Assembly: GCF_019679435.2 (NCBI RefSeq)
Contig: NZ_CP139781.1
Location: forward strand, 4,373,753 to 4,437,752
Direction: 5' to 3'
DNA from: Actomonas aquatica
Lineage (GTDB): Bacteria > Verrucomicrobiota > Verrucomicrobiia > Opitutales > Opitutaceae
DNA length: 64,000 nucleotides
The number at the start of each line of letters is the position of its first letter. Positions within the stretch are counted from its first letter, which is position 1. A program made the position numbers and the translations under genes. The notes below the pieces were generated by a model. That model was given only the letters and a program-made list of their open reading frames with translations. It made no database searches and had not been told where the DNA came from. Shown here piece by piece: positions 27,603 to 36,077 of the stretch.

Positions 27603-28694
27603 TCAGGCCGCGAGGCAGTTCACCGCCATCTCGCGCAGGACGTCCTCCTGCTCGTTGGGGCGGCGGATGATTTCCTCGAAGGCGGTGATGAAGGCCTGCT
27701 GGTTGTCGATGAGGCGGCGGGTGGAGGGCAACTGGCCGCTGCGGGCGAGTTTGCCGACATACCAAGCGTTCTGGGTGAAGAGGTTGTATCCGCTTTTGCC
27801 TGACACGCCGGTGAAGTGGTGGCCGTAGGTGGACTCGGCGCTCTTGAGGCCGTCGAGACCGCGGGCGCCGAGGCGGGCGTCACCGGCGTCGACGAGGGCC
27901 CGCACCTGCAGGAGGATGCGGTTGCGGTTTTGCAGGGCGCTGATGATGGGGCGGGCGTCGCCGCCGTTGAAGAAATGGCGATGGAGCGCGGCGAGGGTCC
28001 ACTTGATGTCGCCGCTGAAGAAGGCCTCGGCGGCTTCGAAGAAATCTCCCTCGGCCACGTTGGGGGTGAGTTCGGCGACGAGTTCCTCGGTGATGGTGGC
28101 CCCTTCGTCGATGGCGGTGGCGAGCTTGCGGGTTTCCTCGATGAGCAGGCGGGTGTTGGCGCCGATCTTGGTGAGGAGCAGCTCGATGGCGCCGGGATCG
28201 AAGGACGTTTCGAGCTTCTGGGCTTCGGCCAGCACGATGCTGGCGAGGGCGGAGGCATCGCCGTCGCCGCCGATGAGGGCGAAGTCGGCGGTCTTTTCGC
28301 ACCACTTGGGGAAGGCACGGCGGCGGTCGACCGGAGCGGCGGTGATGAGCACGGCGACGTTGGCGGGGTCGTTGGCCTCGAGCAGGCGCTGGATCTCCTC
28401 GACCTGTTTGAGGGTGCTCTCGGCGCGACCGGTGACGGAGTCGGCGAGGAAATTGACGTCTTTGAACCAGACGAGGCGGCGGCCGCCGAACATGGAGATG
28501 GTCTGCAGGGCCTCGCGGAACTGGTTCACGGCGGTCTCAACCTCGGCGACGTTGTTGGCGAAGCCGCTGATGGTTTCGCGGGAAAACTCGTCGTCGATCT
28601 CCTTGGCGAGCTCGTCGTAACGCTCACGGCCGAGGCGGCCGACGAGGAAATCGTCGGGACCACAGACAAAAATGAACGGTTTGGGATCGGCCAT
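27603..28694 (-). CDS. holA: DNA polymerase III, delta subunit
   Basis: 363 residues. The start is MADPKPFIFVCGPDDFLVG. HolA opens the beta sliding clamp within the clamp-loader complex. The AAA-like N-terminus (FIFVCGPDDFLV), FREALQTISMFGGRRLVWFKDV and the central LLTKIGANTRLLIEETRKLA are family marks; as is normal, no functional Walker motif is present. The C-terminal domain ends in FEEIIRRPNEQEDVLREMAVNCLAA. The upstream spacer to the divergent LTA-synthase-like gene holds a heptamer array. The GH2 gene follows after 85 bases but is functionally unrelated. Confidence 0.9.
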   Translation of the reverse strand: MADPKPFIFVCGPDDFLVGRLGRERYDELAKEIDDEFSRETISGFANNVAEVETAVNQFREALQTISMFGGRRLVWFKDVNFLADSVTGRAESTLKQVEEIQRLLEANDPANVAVLITAAPVDRRRAFPKWCEKTADFALIGGDGDASALASIVLAEAQKLETSFDPGAIELLLTKIGANTRLLIEETRKLATAIDEGATITEELVAELTPNVAEGDFFEAAEAFFSGDIKWTLAALHRHFFNGGDARPIISALQNRNRILLQVRALVDAGDARLGARGLDGLKSAESTYGHHFTGVSGKSGYNLFTQNAWYVGKLARSGQLPSTRRLIDNQQAFITAFEEIIRRPNEQEDVLREMAVNCLAA

Positions 28695-28763
28695 CGGAAG
28701 GAAAACGGAGCGGGAAAGGGGATAGGAGAAGGAGCGCGGGGATGACGAGAACGGAATGGGGGG

Positions 28764-28820
<57 letters not shown>

Positions 28821-28902
28821 GGGTGGGGGGCTCGGATTACAGAGAATTCATGTTTCGTTCACCTTGCGCTCATTTGTGGGGCGTAGGCTGGGCGCCGATT
28901 TG

Positions 28903-30915
28903 ATGAAAACTCCGGCTTGGTTCTCCCGCTGCATCACCCATCGCTTCGGCGGTTTGGTGCTTTTTGTGATCCTCTTTGTCGCGGTGGCGACGTTCACCCG
29001 CATTGGGCTGCTGCTGCACGAGATGTGGGCGGTGGACTGGAATGCCTCGCTCTTGGCCAGTTTCGCCTGGGGGCTGGTCTTCGACGTGGGCGCGGCGCTG
29101 CTCTTCTCGCTGCCGGGTTGGCTGGTGCTGACCCTCTTGCCGAAGCGTTTCTTCGAGCGACGCTGGGCCCGGGCGCTGGGGCACCTCGCGCTCATGGGCG
29201 GGCTGGCGGTGCTGCTGTTCACGGCGGTGTCGGAGCGGGTGTTCTGGGATGAGTTCAGCGTGCGCTTCAACTTCATCGCGGTGGATTACCTCGTCTACAC
29301 GACCGAGGTGCTGGCCAACATCAATGAGTCCTACCCGATGCCGGCCATCTTCGCGGGGCTGGCGATCGCGACCGTGGGGCTCTACCTGCTCTTCGTGCGC
29401 ACGGGCTGGGTGGACCAGTGGCTGGAGCATGCCGCCGACGGTTGGCAAAAGCGTTACGCGGCGGGCGCCGCGTGGCTGGCGCTGACGGTGCTGGCGGGTT
29501 GGGGGCTCAACCAGGGGCAGCTGCCGTCCTACCAGAACAACTACAACCGCGAGCTGGCCAAGGACGGCGTATGGTCGCTCTTCGCGGCCTTCCGCAACAA
29601 CGAACTGGCCTACGACGAATTCTACGCGACCTTGCCGCTGGACGAAGCCTTTGCCGAAGCGCGCAAGGAAGTCGCTTTTGACGGCAGTCGTTTCCTCACC
29701 GACAATCCGCGCGACCTGTTGCGCTGGATCGACAACCCGGGGGAGGAGCAGCGCCTCAATGTGATTCAGATAACGGTGGAGAGTCTCAGCGCGGACTTCC
29801 TCGGGGTGTTTAACTCCGAGTCGACGCTCACGCCGGAGCTCGACGCCTTGGCGGAGAAGAGCCTCCTCTTCACCAACTTCTACGCGACCGGCACGCGCAC
29901 GACGCGCGGCATGGAGGCGCTCTCGCTGAGCCTGCCGCCGACGCCCGGGCGTTCGCTCATCAAACGTCCGCGTAACGACGGGTTGTTCACCCTCGGCTCG
30001 GTCTTCCAGAGCCGCGATTACGACACGGCCTTCATCTACGGCGGTTACGGGTATTTCGATAACATGAACGCCTTCTTCAGCGGCAACGGTTACCGCATCG
30101 TCGACCGCGGTTCGGTGGGCGATGACGACGTGACCTTTGCCAATGCCTGGGGCGCCTGCGACGGCGATCTCTATCGCTGGACGATGCGCGAAGCCGACGC
30201 CGATTACGCGGCGGGCAAACCGTTTCACTACTTCGTCATGACGACGTCGAATCACAGGCCCTACACCTTTCCCGACGGCAAGATCGACCTGCCCTCCAAG
30301 GAATCCGGTCGCGCCGGTGCGGTGAAATACACCGACCAGGCCATCGGCGAATTCATCCGCGAAGCGTCGAGCAAACCCTGGTTCAAAAACACCGTGTTTG
30401 TCGTCGTGGCCGACCATTGCGCTTCGGTCGCCGGTCGCAGTGAATTGCCGGTGAAGTCGTATCACATTCCGCTCATGGTCTACGCGCCGGGCGGTCAGAT
30501 TGAGGCGGGCCGGATCGACGATCTCATGAGTCAGGTGGATTATGCGCCGACCCTGTTGGGACTGCTGAATTGGAGCTACGCCTCCCGGTTTTACGGTTGG
30601 GACGTGCGCCGCGCGGTGGGTGACCGCCGGGCGTTGGTGGGCAACTACCAAAAGCTGGGCCTCTTCGAAGAAGGTCGCCTCGACATCCTTTCGCCGCGCA
30701 GCGAGTGCTCCAGCTACAAGGTGGATCACACCACGCTGGTCCAGACCCGACGAGGCGAACCCTCGCCGGAACCCAACGAAGTGGTGGGTTATTACCAGAC
30801 GGCCGCCTGGCTGTATCAGAATGATGGTTACAAGGCGCTGACCCCGGCGGAGCAGCGACGCTATGCCGAGCAGGCGAACGCAGCGTCGGGCGACGGGATG
30901 GCCGCCAACTACTGA
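28903..30915 (+). CDS. LTA synthase / phosphoglycerol transferase family membrane protein
   Basis: 670 residues from MKTPAWFS; the upstream in-frame ATG lies in the heptamer array and is rejected. Five hydrophobic helices fill the first 190 residues. An extracytoplasmic alkaline-phosphatase-type domain follows: LNVIQITVESLSADFLG (metal site), GTRTTRGMEAL with the Thr nucleophile about 333-334, VFVVVADHCAS (Asp-His metal ligands) and VYAPGG. Family members transfer phosphoglycerol or phosphoethanolamine to membrane or periplasmic glycans such as lipoteichoic acid, osmoregulated glucans or lipid A. In a Gram-negative host the acceptor is unknown. The next gene starts 31 bases downstream on the same strand. 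Confidence 0.88.
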   Translation: MKTPAWFSRCITHRFGGLVLFVILFVAVATFTRIGLLLHEMWAVDWNASLLASFAWGLVFDVGAALLFSLPGWLVLTLLPKRFFERRWARALGHLALMGGLAVLLFTAVSERVFWDEFSVRFNFIAVDYLVYTTEVLANINESYPMPAIFAGLAIATVGLYLLFVRTGWVDQWLEHAADGWQKRYAAGAAWLALTVLAGWGLNQGQLPSYQNNYNRELAKDGVWSLFAAFRNNELAYDEFYATLPLDEAFAEARKEVAFDGSRFLTDNPRDLLRWIDNPGEEQRLNVIQITVESLSADFLGVFNSESTLTPELDALAEKSLLFTNFYATGTRTTRGMEALSLSLPPTPGRSLIKRPRNDGLFTLGSVFQSRDYDTAFIYGGYGYFDNMNAFFSGNGYRIVDRGSVGDDDVTFANAWGACDGDLYRWTMREADADYAAGKPFHYFVMTTSNHRPYTFPDGKIDLPSKESGRAGAVKYTDQAIGEFIREASSKPWFKNTVFVVVADHCASVAGRSELPVKSYHIPLMVYAPGGQIEAGRIDDLMSQVDYAPTLLGLLNWSYASRFYGWDVRRAVGDRRALVGNYQKLGLFEEGRLDILSPRSECSSYKVDHTTLVQTRRGEPSPEPNEVVGYYQTAAWLYQNDGYKALTPAEQRRYAEQANAASGDGMAANY

Positions 30916-30946
30916 TCGCGCCTCAGCGCGAAGACCCCTTGCTGTC

Positions 30947-31858
30947 ATGACCCCACCCCGCCTCCTCCGTCATCGCGGTTGTTATCTGAGTCTGTTGGCG
31001 CTGGTGCCGGGATTGGCGCTGGCGGGATCCGGCCCCGATGGCGCGAACGGCGGCGCGGTGGCGGATGAGGAGGTGCAGATCAAAGGCGTGTTCGACACCG
31101 AGTTGCCGCGCACGGAGCGCAAACACTACCTGCGGCTCATCGTGCACCCGCATTTCGGTGATTTGCACCGCAAGGACCACCTGCGGGCGCCGGTTGGCGT
31201 GCGTTACGGATTGACTGAAAACTGGGAAGTCTCGGCGGCGGTGGAGGGTTACTTCTCCCACGGTCTGGGCGGCATCGATCCCTTTGCCGAAGCGGGCCTG
31301 AGTGAGTTGCAGTTTGGCACCAAATACCGGCCGGACTGGACCTTGCTGGCAGGGTGGGAGATGGCGCTCGGTCTGGACTATAGCCACCCGTTGGATCATC
31401 CGCCGGTGGAGCTCACGGACGGGCTGGAGCACATGAAGCCCTACGTGACCTTTGCCCGGGACTTTCCGGATTGGCACGGCGTGCGGTGGTTCTGGGGCAC
31501 CGGCGTGGATTACGTGAGCACCACCTCCGTGGCGGGGCGGCTGGAGAAAAATGAGTTTGGGCAGAGCGCCAACACTTTCACCACGGGCTTCGTTCTGCCG
31601 CGCGAGGGCCACGCTTACACCTTTGAAACGACGTGGGCGACCAACGCGCTGATGGGCGACGGAGACCGCAACCTTAACCGGATCACGGCCCGTCCCGGTT
31701 TTGTGTTGGAGTTGCCCGATTCCTGGACCTTCGGATCGAAGGGCAACTGGGTGATGGGCGTGGCGACTCCCGTCACGTGGGGGCCCGATGGCTGGGAGTT
31801 CGGCCTATCGGTAAAATTCCGCGGCAACTTCGATCTGAAGAAGATGCTGCGACGTTAG
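30947..31858 (+). CDS. Exported beta-rich protein, possibly an outer-membrane barrel
   Basis: 303 residues from the ATG at MTPPRLLR. A signal peptide (SLLALVPGLALAG) precedes a sequence of alternating hydrophobic and polar strands: VGVRYGLTENWEVSAAVEGYF, ELQFGTKYRPDWTLLAGWEMALGLDY, WGTGVDYVSTTSVAGR and WEFGLSVKFRGNFDLK. This resembles transporter-like or MetA-pathway outer-membrane proteins in style only; I recognise no family motif. It lies between the LTA-synthase-like gene (31 bases upstream) and the PAP2 gene (18 bases downstream), which suggests one envelope operon. Confidence 0.7.
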   Translation: MTPPRLLRHRGCYLSLLALVPGLALAGSGPDGANGGAVADEEVQIKGVFDTELPRTERKHYLRLIVHPHFGDLHRKDHLRAPVGVRYGLTENWEVSAAVEGYFSHGLGGIDPFAEAGLSELQFGTKYRPDWTLLAGWEMALGLDYSHPLDHPPVELTDGLEHMKPYVTFARDFPDWHGVRWFWGTGVDYVSTTSVAGRLEKNEFGQSANTFTTGFVLPREGHAYTFETTWATNALMGDGDRNLNRITARPGFVLELPDSWTFGSKGNWVMGVATPVTWGPDGWEFGLSVKFRGNFDLKKMLRR

Positions 31859-31876
31859 CGGAGACTTGATTTTATT

Positions 31877-32593
31877 ATGCCGGACGCGACCCGCTCCTCC
31901 TGGAACCTGCAACGCACGCTCTGGCCGGCGCTCGTCGCGCTGGCGGGGGTGATTCTCCTCTTCGAATTCACGAACCTGGACCTGTGGGTGCAGGATCACT
32001 TTTTCGACTTCGCCACCGGGCAATGGTGGGTGGACCGACGCGCGCCGTTGCCGAGGGCGTTTTTCTACAACGGGCCGAAGTATGTGATCATTCTGTTGGC
32101 CGTGACCTTGCTCACGCTGCTGGTCGGTCCGGCCCGCTGGCGGGCGCGCTGGGGCCTCGAACGCAAACGGATCGGCGCGGTGCTGCTCACGTTGGCGTTG
32201 GTGCCGATCCTGATCGGGCAACTCAAGGCGCACACCAACGTGTTTTGTCCCTACGAAATCACCCGCTACGGCGGTGACGTCGCTTATGTGAAAGCCTGGG
32301 CGCCGCATCCGCCGGAACTGCAGCCGGAGCGCTGCGGGAGGTGTTATCCGGCCGGGCATGCGAGTGGCGGTTTCGCGCTCTTCGCCTTGGCCGGACTGGG
32401 GGCGACTGCCGGTTGGCGACGCTGGGGCATCGGGCTGGGCCTCGGCCTCGGCTGGATGATGGGCGGTTACCAGATGCTCAAAGGCGCGCACTACCTGAGC
32501 CACACGCTGGTGACGATGTTGGTGGCGTGGGTCATGTTCCTGCTCATCCAACGCGCGTTTCGTTTGGCGCCAGCGAATGGCGAAAATGAATAA
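31877..32593 (+). CDS. PAP2-family membrane phosphatase
   Basis: 238 residues with about six transmembrane helices. The active-site pattern is that of a PAP2 subgroup: KAHTNVFCPYEITRYGG as motif 1, CYPAGHASGG as motif 2 (nucleophile-activating His) and GAHYLSHTL as motif 3. Such enzymes dephosphorylate lipid phosphates such as lipid A, undecaprenyl pyrophosphate or phosphatidate outside the cytoplasmic membrane. It follows the exported beta-rich gene by 18 bases and is followed by YceI and polyprenyl synthetase genes, so a polyprenyl-phosphate substrate is attractive but unproven. Confidence 0.88.
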   Translation: MPDATRSSWNLQRTLWPALVALAGVILLFEFTNLDLWVQDHFFDFATGQWWVDRRAPLPRAFFYNGPKYVIILLAVTLLTLLVGPARWRARWGLERKRIGAVLLTLALVPILIGQLKAHTNVFCPYEITRYGGDVAYVKAWAPHPPELQPERCGRCYPAGHASGGFALFALAGLGATAGWRRWGIGLGLGLGWMMGGYQMLKGAHYLSHTLVTMLVAWVMFLLIQRAFRLAPANGENE

Positions 32594-32646
32594 ATGTTCA
32601 CGGCGGGTTCACCTTTGATTCATGCGCCTCGGTTAGGGTGGTCCTG

Positions 32647-33216
32647 ATGAAACGCACCTTTCTTGTCGCCCTGAGTCTTTGGTTGGTCGGTGTCGCGAGC
32701 GTCTCGGCCGCGACCAAATCACTGAGCGTCGACCACAAACAGTCCCGTATCGAAGTGGATGTGAAGGCGACCATGGGGTCCTTTGTTGGTCATCTCGCCG
32801 ATTACGATGCGACCATCGCAGTCGACGAAAGCGGCTCCGCGGTGAAATCGGCCGTCATCGCCTTCAAATTTGCCGATGTGAAGACCGGCGAGGACAAGCG
32901 CGATCACCACATGCACGACTGGCAGGAGACGGAGAAATATCCGGACGCGCGCTTTGAGTTGGTGAAGCTGGCCCCCGCGGAGGGCGGTGCGTTCGACGCG
33001 ACGGGCAAACTGACCCTGCACGGCCAGACGCAGGAACTGAGCTTTCCGGTGCAGATCACCACGGAGGGCGACACGCTGGTGATCGACGGTGAAGCCGTCG
33101 TGAACACCGAGCGCTTCGGCCTGCCGATCATCCGCAAGTTTCTCGCGCTTAAAGTGAACCCGGATGTGACCGTGCGTTTTCACCTGCAGGGCAAACTTGC
33201 CCCGGCGGCGGACTGA
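32647..33216 (+). CDS. yceI: YceI-family exported lipid-binding protein
   Basis: 189 residues from MKRTFLVA, chosen over an ATG nine bases upstream because it begins the signal peptide (ALSLWLVGVASVSA). The body has the YceI lipocalin-like fold signature: LSVDHKQSRIEVDVKATMGSFVGHL, KRDHHMHDWQETEKYPDARFE, GKLTLHGQTQEL. In Thermus and E. coli, family members bind polyisoprenoid chains, so this is probably a periplasmic carrier. The polyprenyl synthetase gene starts 54 bases downstream, which supports that role. Confidence 0.9.
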   Translation: MKRTFLVALSLWLVGVASVSAATKSLSVDHKQSRIEVDVKATMGSFVGHLADYDATIAVDESGSAVKSAVIAFKFADVKTGEDKRDHHMHDWQETEKYPDARFELVKLAPAEGGAFDATGKLTLHGQTQELSFPVQITTEGDTLVIDGEAVVNTERFGLPIIRKFLALKVNPDVTVRFHLQGKLAPAAD

Positions 33217-33270
33217 TCCGCGCCCTGACCCTCTCCTTGCCGAAACCCACCCTCAACCCTGTCCCAAACC

Positions 33271-34230
33271 ATGGTTGCTCCTGTCCTGTCTCTGCCCTCT
33301 GCCGATCCCATCGTAGTCGCCATGCGTGAACACACGCCGGCGGGCGCGATGACCGAGCCGCGTCTCGCGGCTGCGCTGGATCAGGCGATTGGCAATCCCG
33401 GTAAACTTGTCCGCGCCCGCCTCGTTCACGCCGCCGCCATGACCCATGGCCTCGACGAGGACCTGGCGCTGCAACTGGCCTGCGCGGTCGAGTTCTACCA
33501 CATCGCCTCCCTGCTGCTCGACGACCTGCCCTGCATGGACGACGCGCAGGAGCGGCGCGGTCTGCCGTGTGTCCATCTCGTCCATGGCGAGTCCACCACG
33601 GTGTTGGCGTCGCTGGCTCTCATCAATCGCGCCTATGCGCTGGCCGGTTTTGCCCTGGCCGGGCAACCGATGCAGGTGCGTCTCGCGGCCATGGGTTGTC
33701 TCGATGCCTGTCTCGGCGTGCCGGGGCTGGTGGGCGGACAGGCCCGCGATCTGGCCTTCGCCGACAGCGACCGCAGTGCCCGCGAAATCGGCCGCATCGC
33801 CGCGGCGAAGACGGGCGCGCTCTTCTGGCTCGCGATCTATTTTCCGGCGCTGCTGGCGCAGCCCGATGCCGAGGAAGGCCGCCGCCTCAAGGCGCTGTGC
33901 CTTTATTGGGGCCTCGCGTTCCAGGCCATCGATGACCTGGGCGACGTGGGCGTGGCCGGAGCGGCCGATGCGTTGGGCAAGACGGCGGGGCGCGACGAAG
34001 CACTCACCCGGCCCAATCTCGCGCACGTGCTCGGCGTGCCCGCGACCGTGCGTCGTATCACCCGTCTGATCGGCCAGGCCGACCGGGCGCTGGAGGAACT
34101 GGTCGAGCGTCGCCCGGCGTGGCGCTATCTTGAAACGTTTCACCGCGAATATTTCGTGGCGAACGCCAGCCGCATCGTCCGTTATACGGGGATGGTCAAG
34201 GTCCCGGCTCCGCAGGCCGTGGCGGTCTGA
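33271..34230 (+). CDS. Polyprenyl diphosphate synthase
   Basis: 319 residues. The first Asp-rich motif is LLLDDLPCMDD and the second FQAIDDLGDV; both bind the Mg-diphosphate. GKLVRARL corresponds to GKxxRP of the family and GGQARDL to the conserved loop. The enzyme condenses isopentenyl diphosphate onto allylic diphosphates. LLLDDLPCMDD places it among farnesyl/geranylgeranyl-length synthases (the CxxC-like insert DDLPCMD is typical of the bacterial FPP/GGPP type), but product length is not certain. The ABC permease gene begins 12 bases downstream. An IPP isomerase gene lies 8 kb away on the other strand. Confidence 0.88.
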   Translation: MVAPVLSLPSADPIVVAMREHTPAGAMTEPRLAAALDQAIGNPGKLVRARLVHAAAMTHGLDEDLALQLACAVEFYHIASLLLDDLPCMDDAQERRGLPCVHLVHGESTTVLASLALINRAYALAGFALAGQPMQVRLAAMGCLDACLGVPGLVGGQARDLAFADSDRSAREIGRIAAAKTGALFWLAIYFPALLAQPDAEEGRRLKALCLYWGLAFQAIDDLGDVGVAGAADALGKTAGRDEALTRPNLAHVLGVPATVRRITRLIGQADRALEELVERRPAWRYLETFHREYFVANASRIVRYTGMVKVPAPQAVAV

Positions 34231-34242
34231 TCTTCCCCTTTC

Positions 34243-35355
34243 ATGCGCTTCCTGAGTCTTGTATTCGTAAACCTGTTACGCCATCGCCTGCGGGCGCTCA
34301 TCGGCGTGGCGGGCATCAGTTTCGGCGTCGCCGCGATGCTCACGATCCTCGCGATCGTGACCGGGGCGATCGGCATGTTCCAACGCATCCTGTCGTCGGA
34401 CAGCCACTACCTGGTGTTTGAGAAAAACGTGTCGGACCTGTTCTTCAGCTCGGTGACGACGGAGCAGGTCGAGGCGATCCGCGCGCGTCCCGAGGTCGAG
34501 GCGGCGCACCCGATGCTGTTTGGCATCGTGTCGGCGCCCGATCATCCGGTGATCACCTGCTTTGGCATCGAGGCGAGCGATCCGCGGCTGGCCAAGGGCG
34601 ACTGGCTCTCCGGCGAGGCGACGGAGTTTGGCCGACACGACGACGAGGTGTATCTCGGCGCGCGGGCGGCGGAGTTTTTGGAGGTGAGTTACGGTGACGA
34701 AATCGAAGTCGGTCGTGGCACCTTCAAAGTCGGCGGCGTGTTCAAAAACGAAAACGGTTTCGAAGACGGCGGCGTGTTCATGCCGCTGGCGACGGCACAG
34801 GAGTTTTTCCATCGCGGCAGTGCATCGTCGGTCGTGGCGGTGAAGCTGCGCGACAAGGATGAAGGTGATGCCTTCAAGGCCGGACTGGAGACGGCGCATC
34901 CGGGCATCATCGCGCTGGAGAACCGCGAGTTCAGCCAGAGTTACAACAGCTTCAAAATCCTCAATTTCACGGCCTGGGCGGTGGGCATCTGCGCCTTCTG
35001 TTTGGGCGGGCTCGGCGTGGCCAACACCATGTTGTTGTCGGTCTTTTCCCGCATTCGCGAAATCGCGGTGCTGCGGGTGTGTGGTTTCTCCGACAAGCAG
35101 GTCGCGGTGTTGATCTTCGGCGAAGCGTCGATGATCGCGGTGGCGGGCGTGGCGATCGGTTTTGCGATCGGTTTCACGGTGCTGGCGATCATGGAAGCGA
35201 CGCCGCAGTTCCAAGGTTATGTGCAGGCCACGATCTCGGCGCCCGTGTTGGGTGGCATCGTGGCGACGGCGATCGTGACCGCGGTGGCCGGAGCGATTTA
35301 TCCCGCGCGATATGCTTCGCGCATCCAACCGGCGGAGGCGTTGCGTTATGAGTGA
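34243..35355 (+). CDS. FtsX/MacB-type ABC transporter permease
   Basis: 370 residues with one transmembrane helix near the N-terminus (about 20-42), a large periplasmic domain (about 45-235) and three C-terminal helices beginning with FTAWAVGICAFCLGGLGVANTMLLSVFSRIREIAVLRVCGF, the FtsX-domain hallmark. Relatives work as mechanotransmission exporters (MacB) or lipoprotein sorters (LolCE). The ATPase gene overlaps it by eight bases (ATGAGTGA), so the two are translationally coupled. Confidence 0.9.
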   Translation: MRFLSLVFVNLLRHRLRALIGVAGISFGVAAMLTILAIVTGAIGMFQRILSSDSHYLVFEKNVSDLFFSSVTTEQVEAIRARPEVEAAHPMLFGIVSAPDHPVITCFGIEASDPRLAKGDWLSGEATEFGRHDDEVYLGARAAEFLEVSYGDEIEVGRGTFKVGGVFKNENGFEDGGVFMPLATAQEFFHRGSASSVVAVKLRDKDEGDAFKAGLETAHPGIIALENREFSQSYNSFKILNFTAWAVGICAFCLGGLGVANTMLLSVFSRIREIAVLRVCGFSDKQVAVLIFGEASMIAVAGVAIGFAIGFTVLAIMEATPQFQGYVQATISAPVLGGIVATAIVTAVAGAIYPARYASRIQPAEALRYE

Positions 35356-36028
35356 GAGCCGTGGAGAAGTCATCGCGATGGCGCGCGAGGTGGTGAAGTC
35401 CTACGACAAGGGCCGCATCACGGTGCTGCGCGGCGTGAGCCTCGAGGTGCGGGCGGGCGAGCTCGTGTCGTTGTGGGGCGCGTCGGGCTCGGGCAAGAGC
35501 ACGCTGTTGCATTTGCTGGGCGGACTCGATCTGCCGGACTCGGGCGACCTGAAGGTCTGTGGACTCGATCCGCGGCTGGAGGCCGACCGGCTGGAGCTGC
35601 GGCGGCGTCACCTCGGTTATGTGTTTCAGCTGCACAACCTCATCCCCGATCTCACGGTGGAGGAGAACGTGCGGGTGCCGGCCTTGGCGGTGGGGCGTTC
35701 GCCCAAAGAAACCGCGGCGCGGGTGCGTCAGCTGGCCGAGGAGGTGGGCATCGCGCATCGGCTCGATCACCGCATCCAGGACCTTTCCGGTGGCGAGCGG
35801 CAACGCACGGCGATCTGTCGCGCGCTGTTGAACGCTCCGCGCCTGTTGTTGGCCGACGAACCGACCGGTTCGTTGGACGAGCAGACAGGCGAGACGGTGT
35901 TTGGCCTGCTCAAAACCCTGGCCGAACGCGAAAAGATCGCGGTGGTGCTGGCGACGCACGAACGGCGTTTCGCCGAGCAATGTCACCGCATCGTGCGCGT
36001 GCGCAACGGGCTGTTGAGCGAAGTCTGA
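35348..36028 (+). CDS. LolD/MacB-type ABC transporter ATPase
   Basis: 226 residues from MSESRGEV. All ABC motifs are present: Walker A GASGSGKST, Q-loop FQLHNLIPDLTVEENV, signature LSGGERQR, Walker B LLLADEPTGSLD and switch His in LATHERRF. It pairs with the overlapping permease. One permease gene suggests a homodimer like MacB rather than a LolCDE heterotrimer. No adaptor gene is adjacent. The oxidase-like operon begins 26 bases downstream on the same strand and may share its transcript. Confidence 0.93.
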   Translation: MSESRGEVIAMAREVVKSYDKGRITVLRGVSLEVRAGELVSLWGASGSGKSTLLHLLGGLDLPDSGDLKVCGLDPRLEADRLELRRRHLGYVFQLHNLIPDLTVEENVRVPALAVGRSPKETAARVRQLAEEVGIAHRLDHRIQDLSGGERQRTAICRALLNAPRLLLADEPTGSLDEQTGETVFGLLKTLAEREKIAVVLATHERRFAEQCHRIVRVRNGLLSEV

Positions 36029-36045
36029 GACGGCGCGGGTGCGTC

Positions 36046-36077
36046 GAAATCCCAATGGTGAAAATCCCAAATCCCAA
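36046..36077. repeat. AAATCCCA repeat across the CcoN-like start
   Basis: AAATCCCA occurs three times around the assigned ATG of the CcoN-like gene (GAAATCCCAATGG, then AAATCCCAAATCCCA). An AAATCCC unit also occurs near 44791 beside another spacer repeat. Confidence 0.7.
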
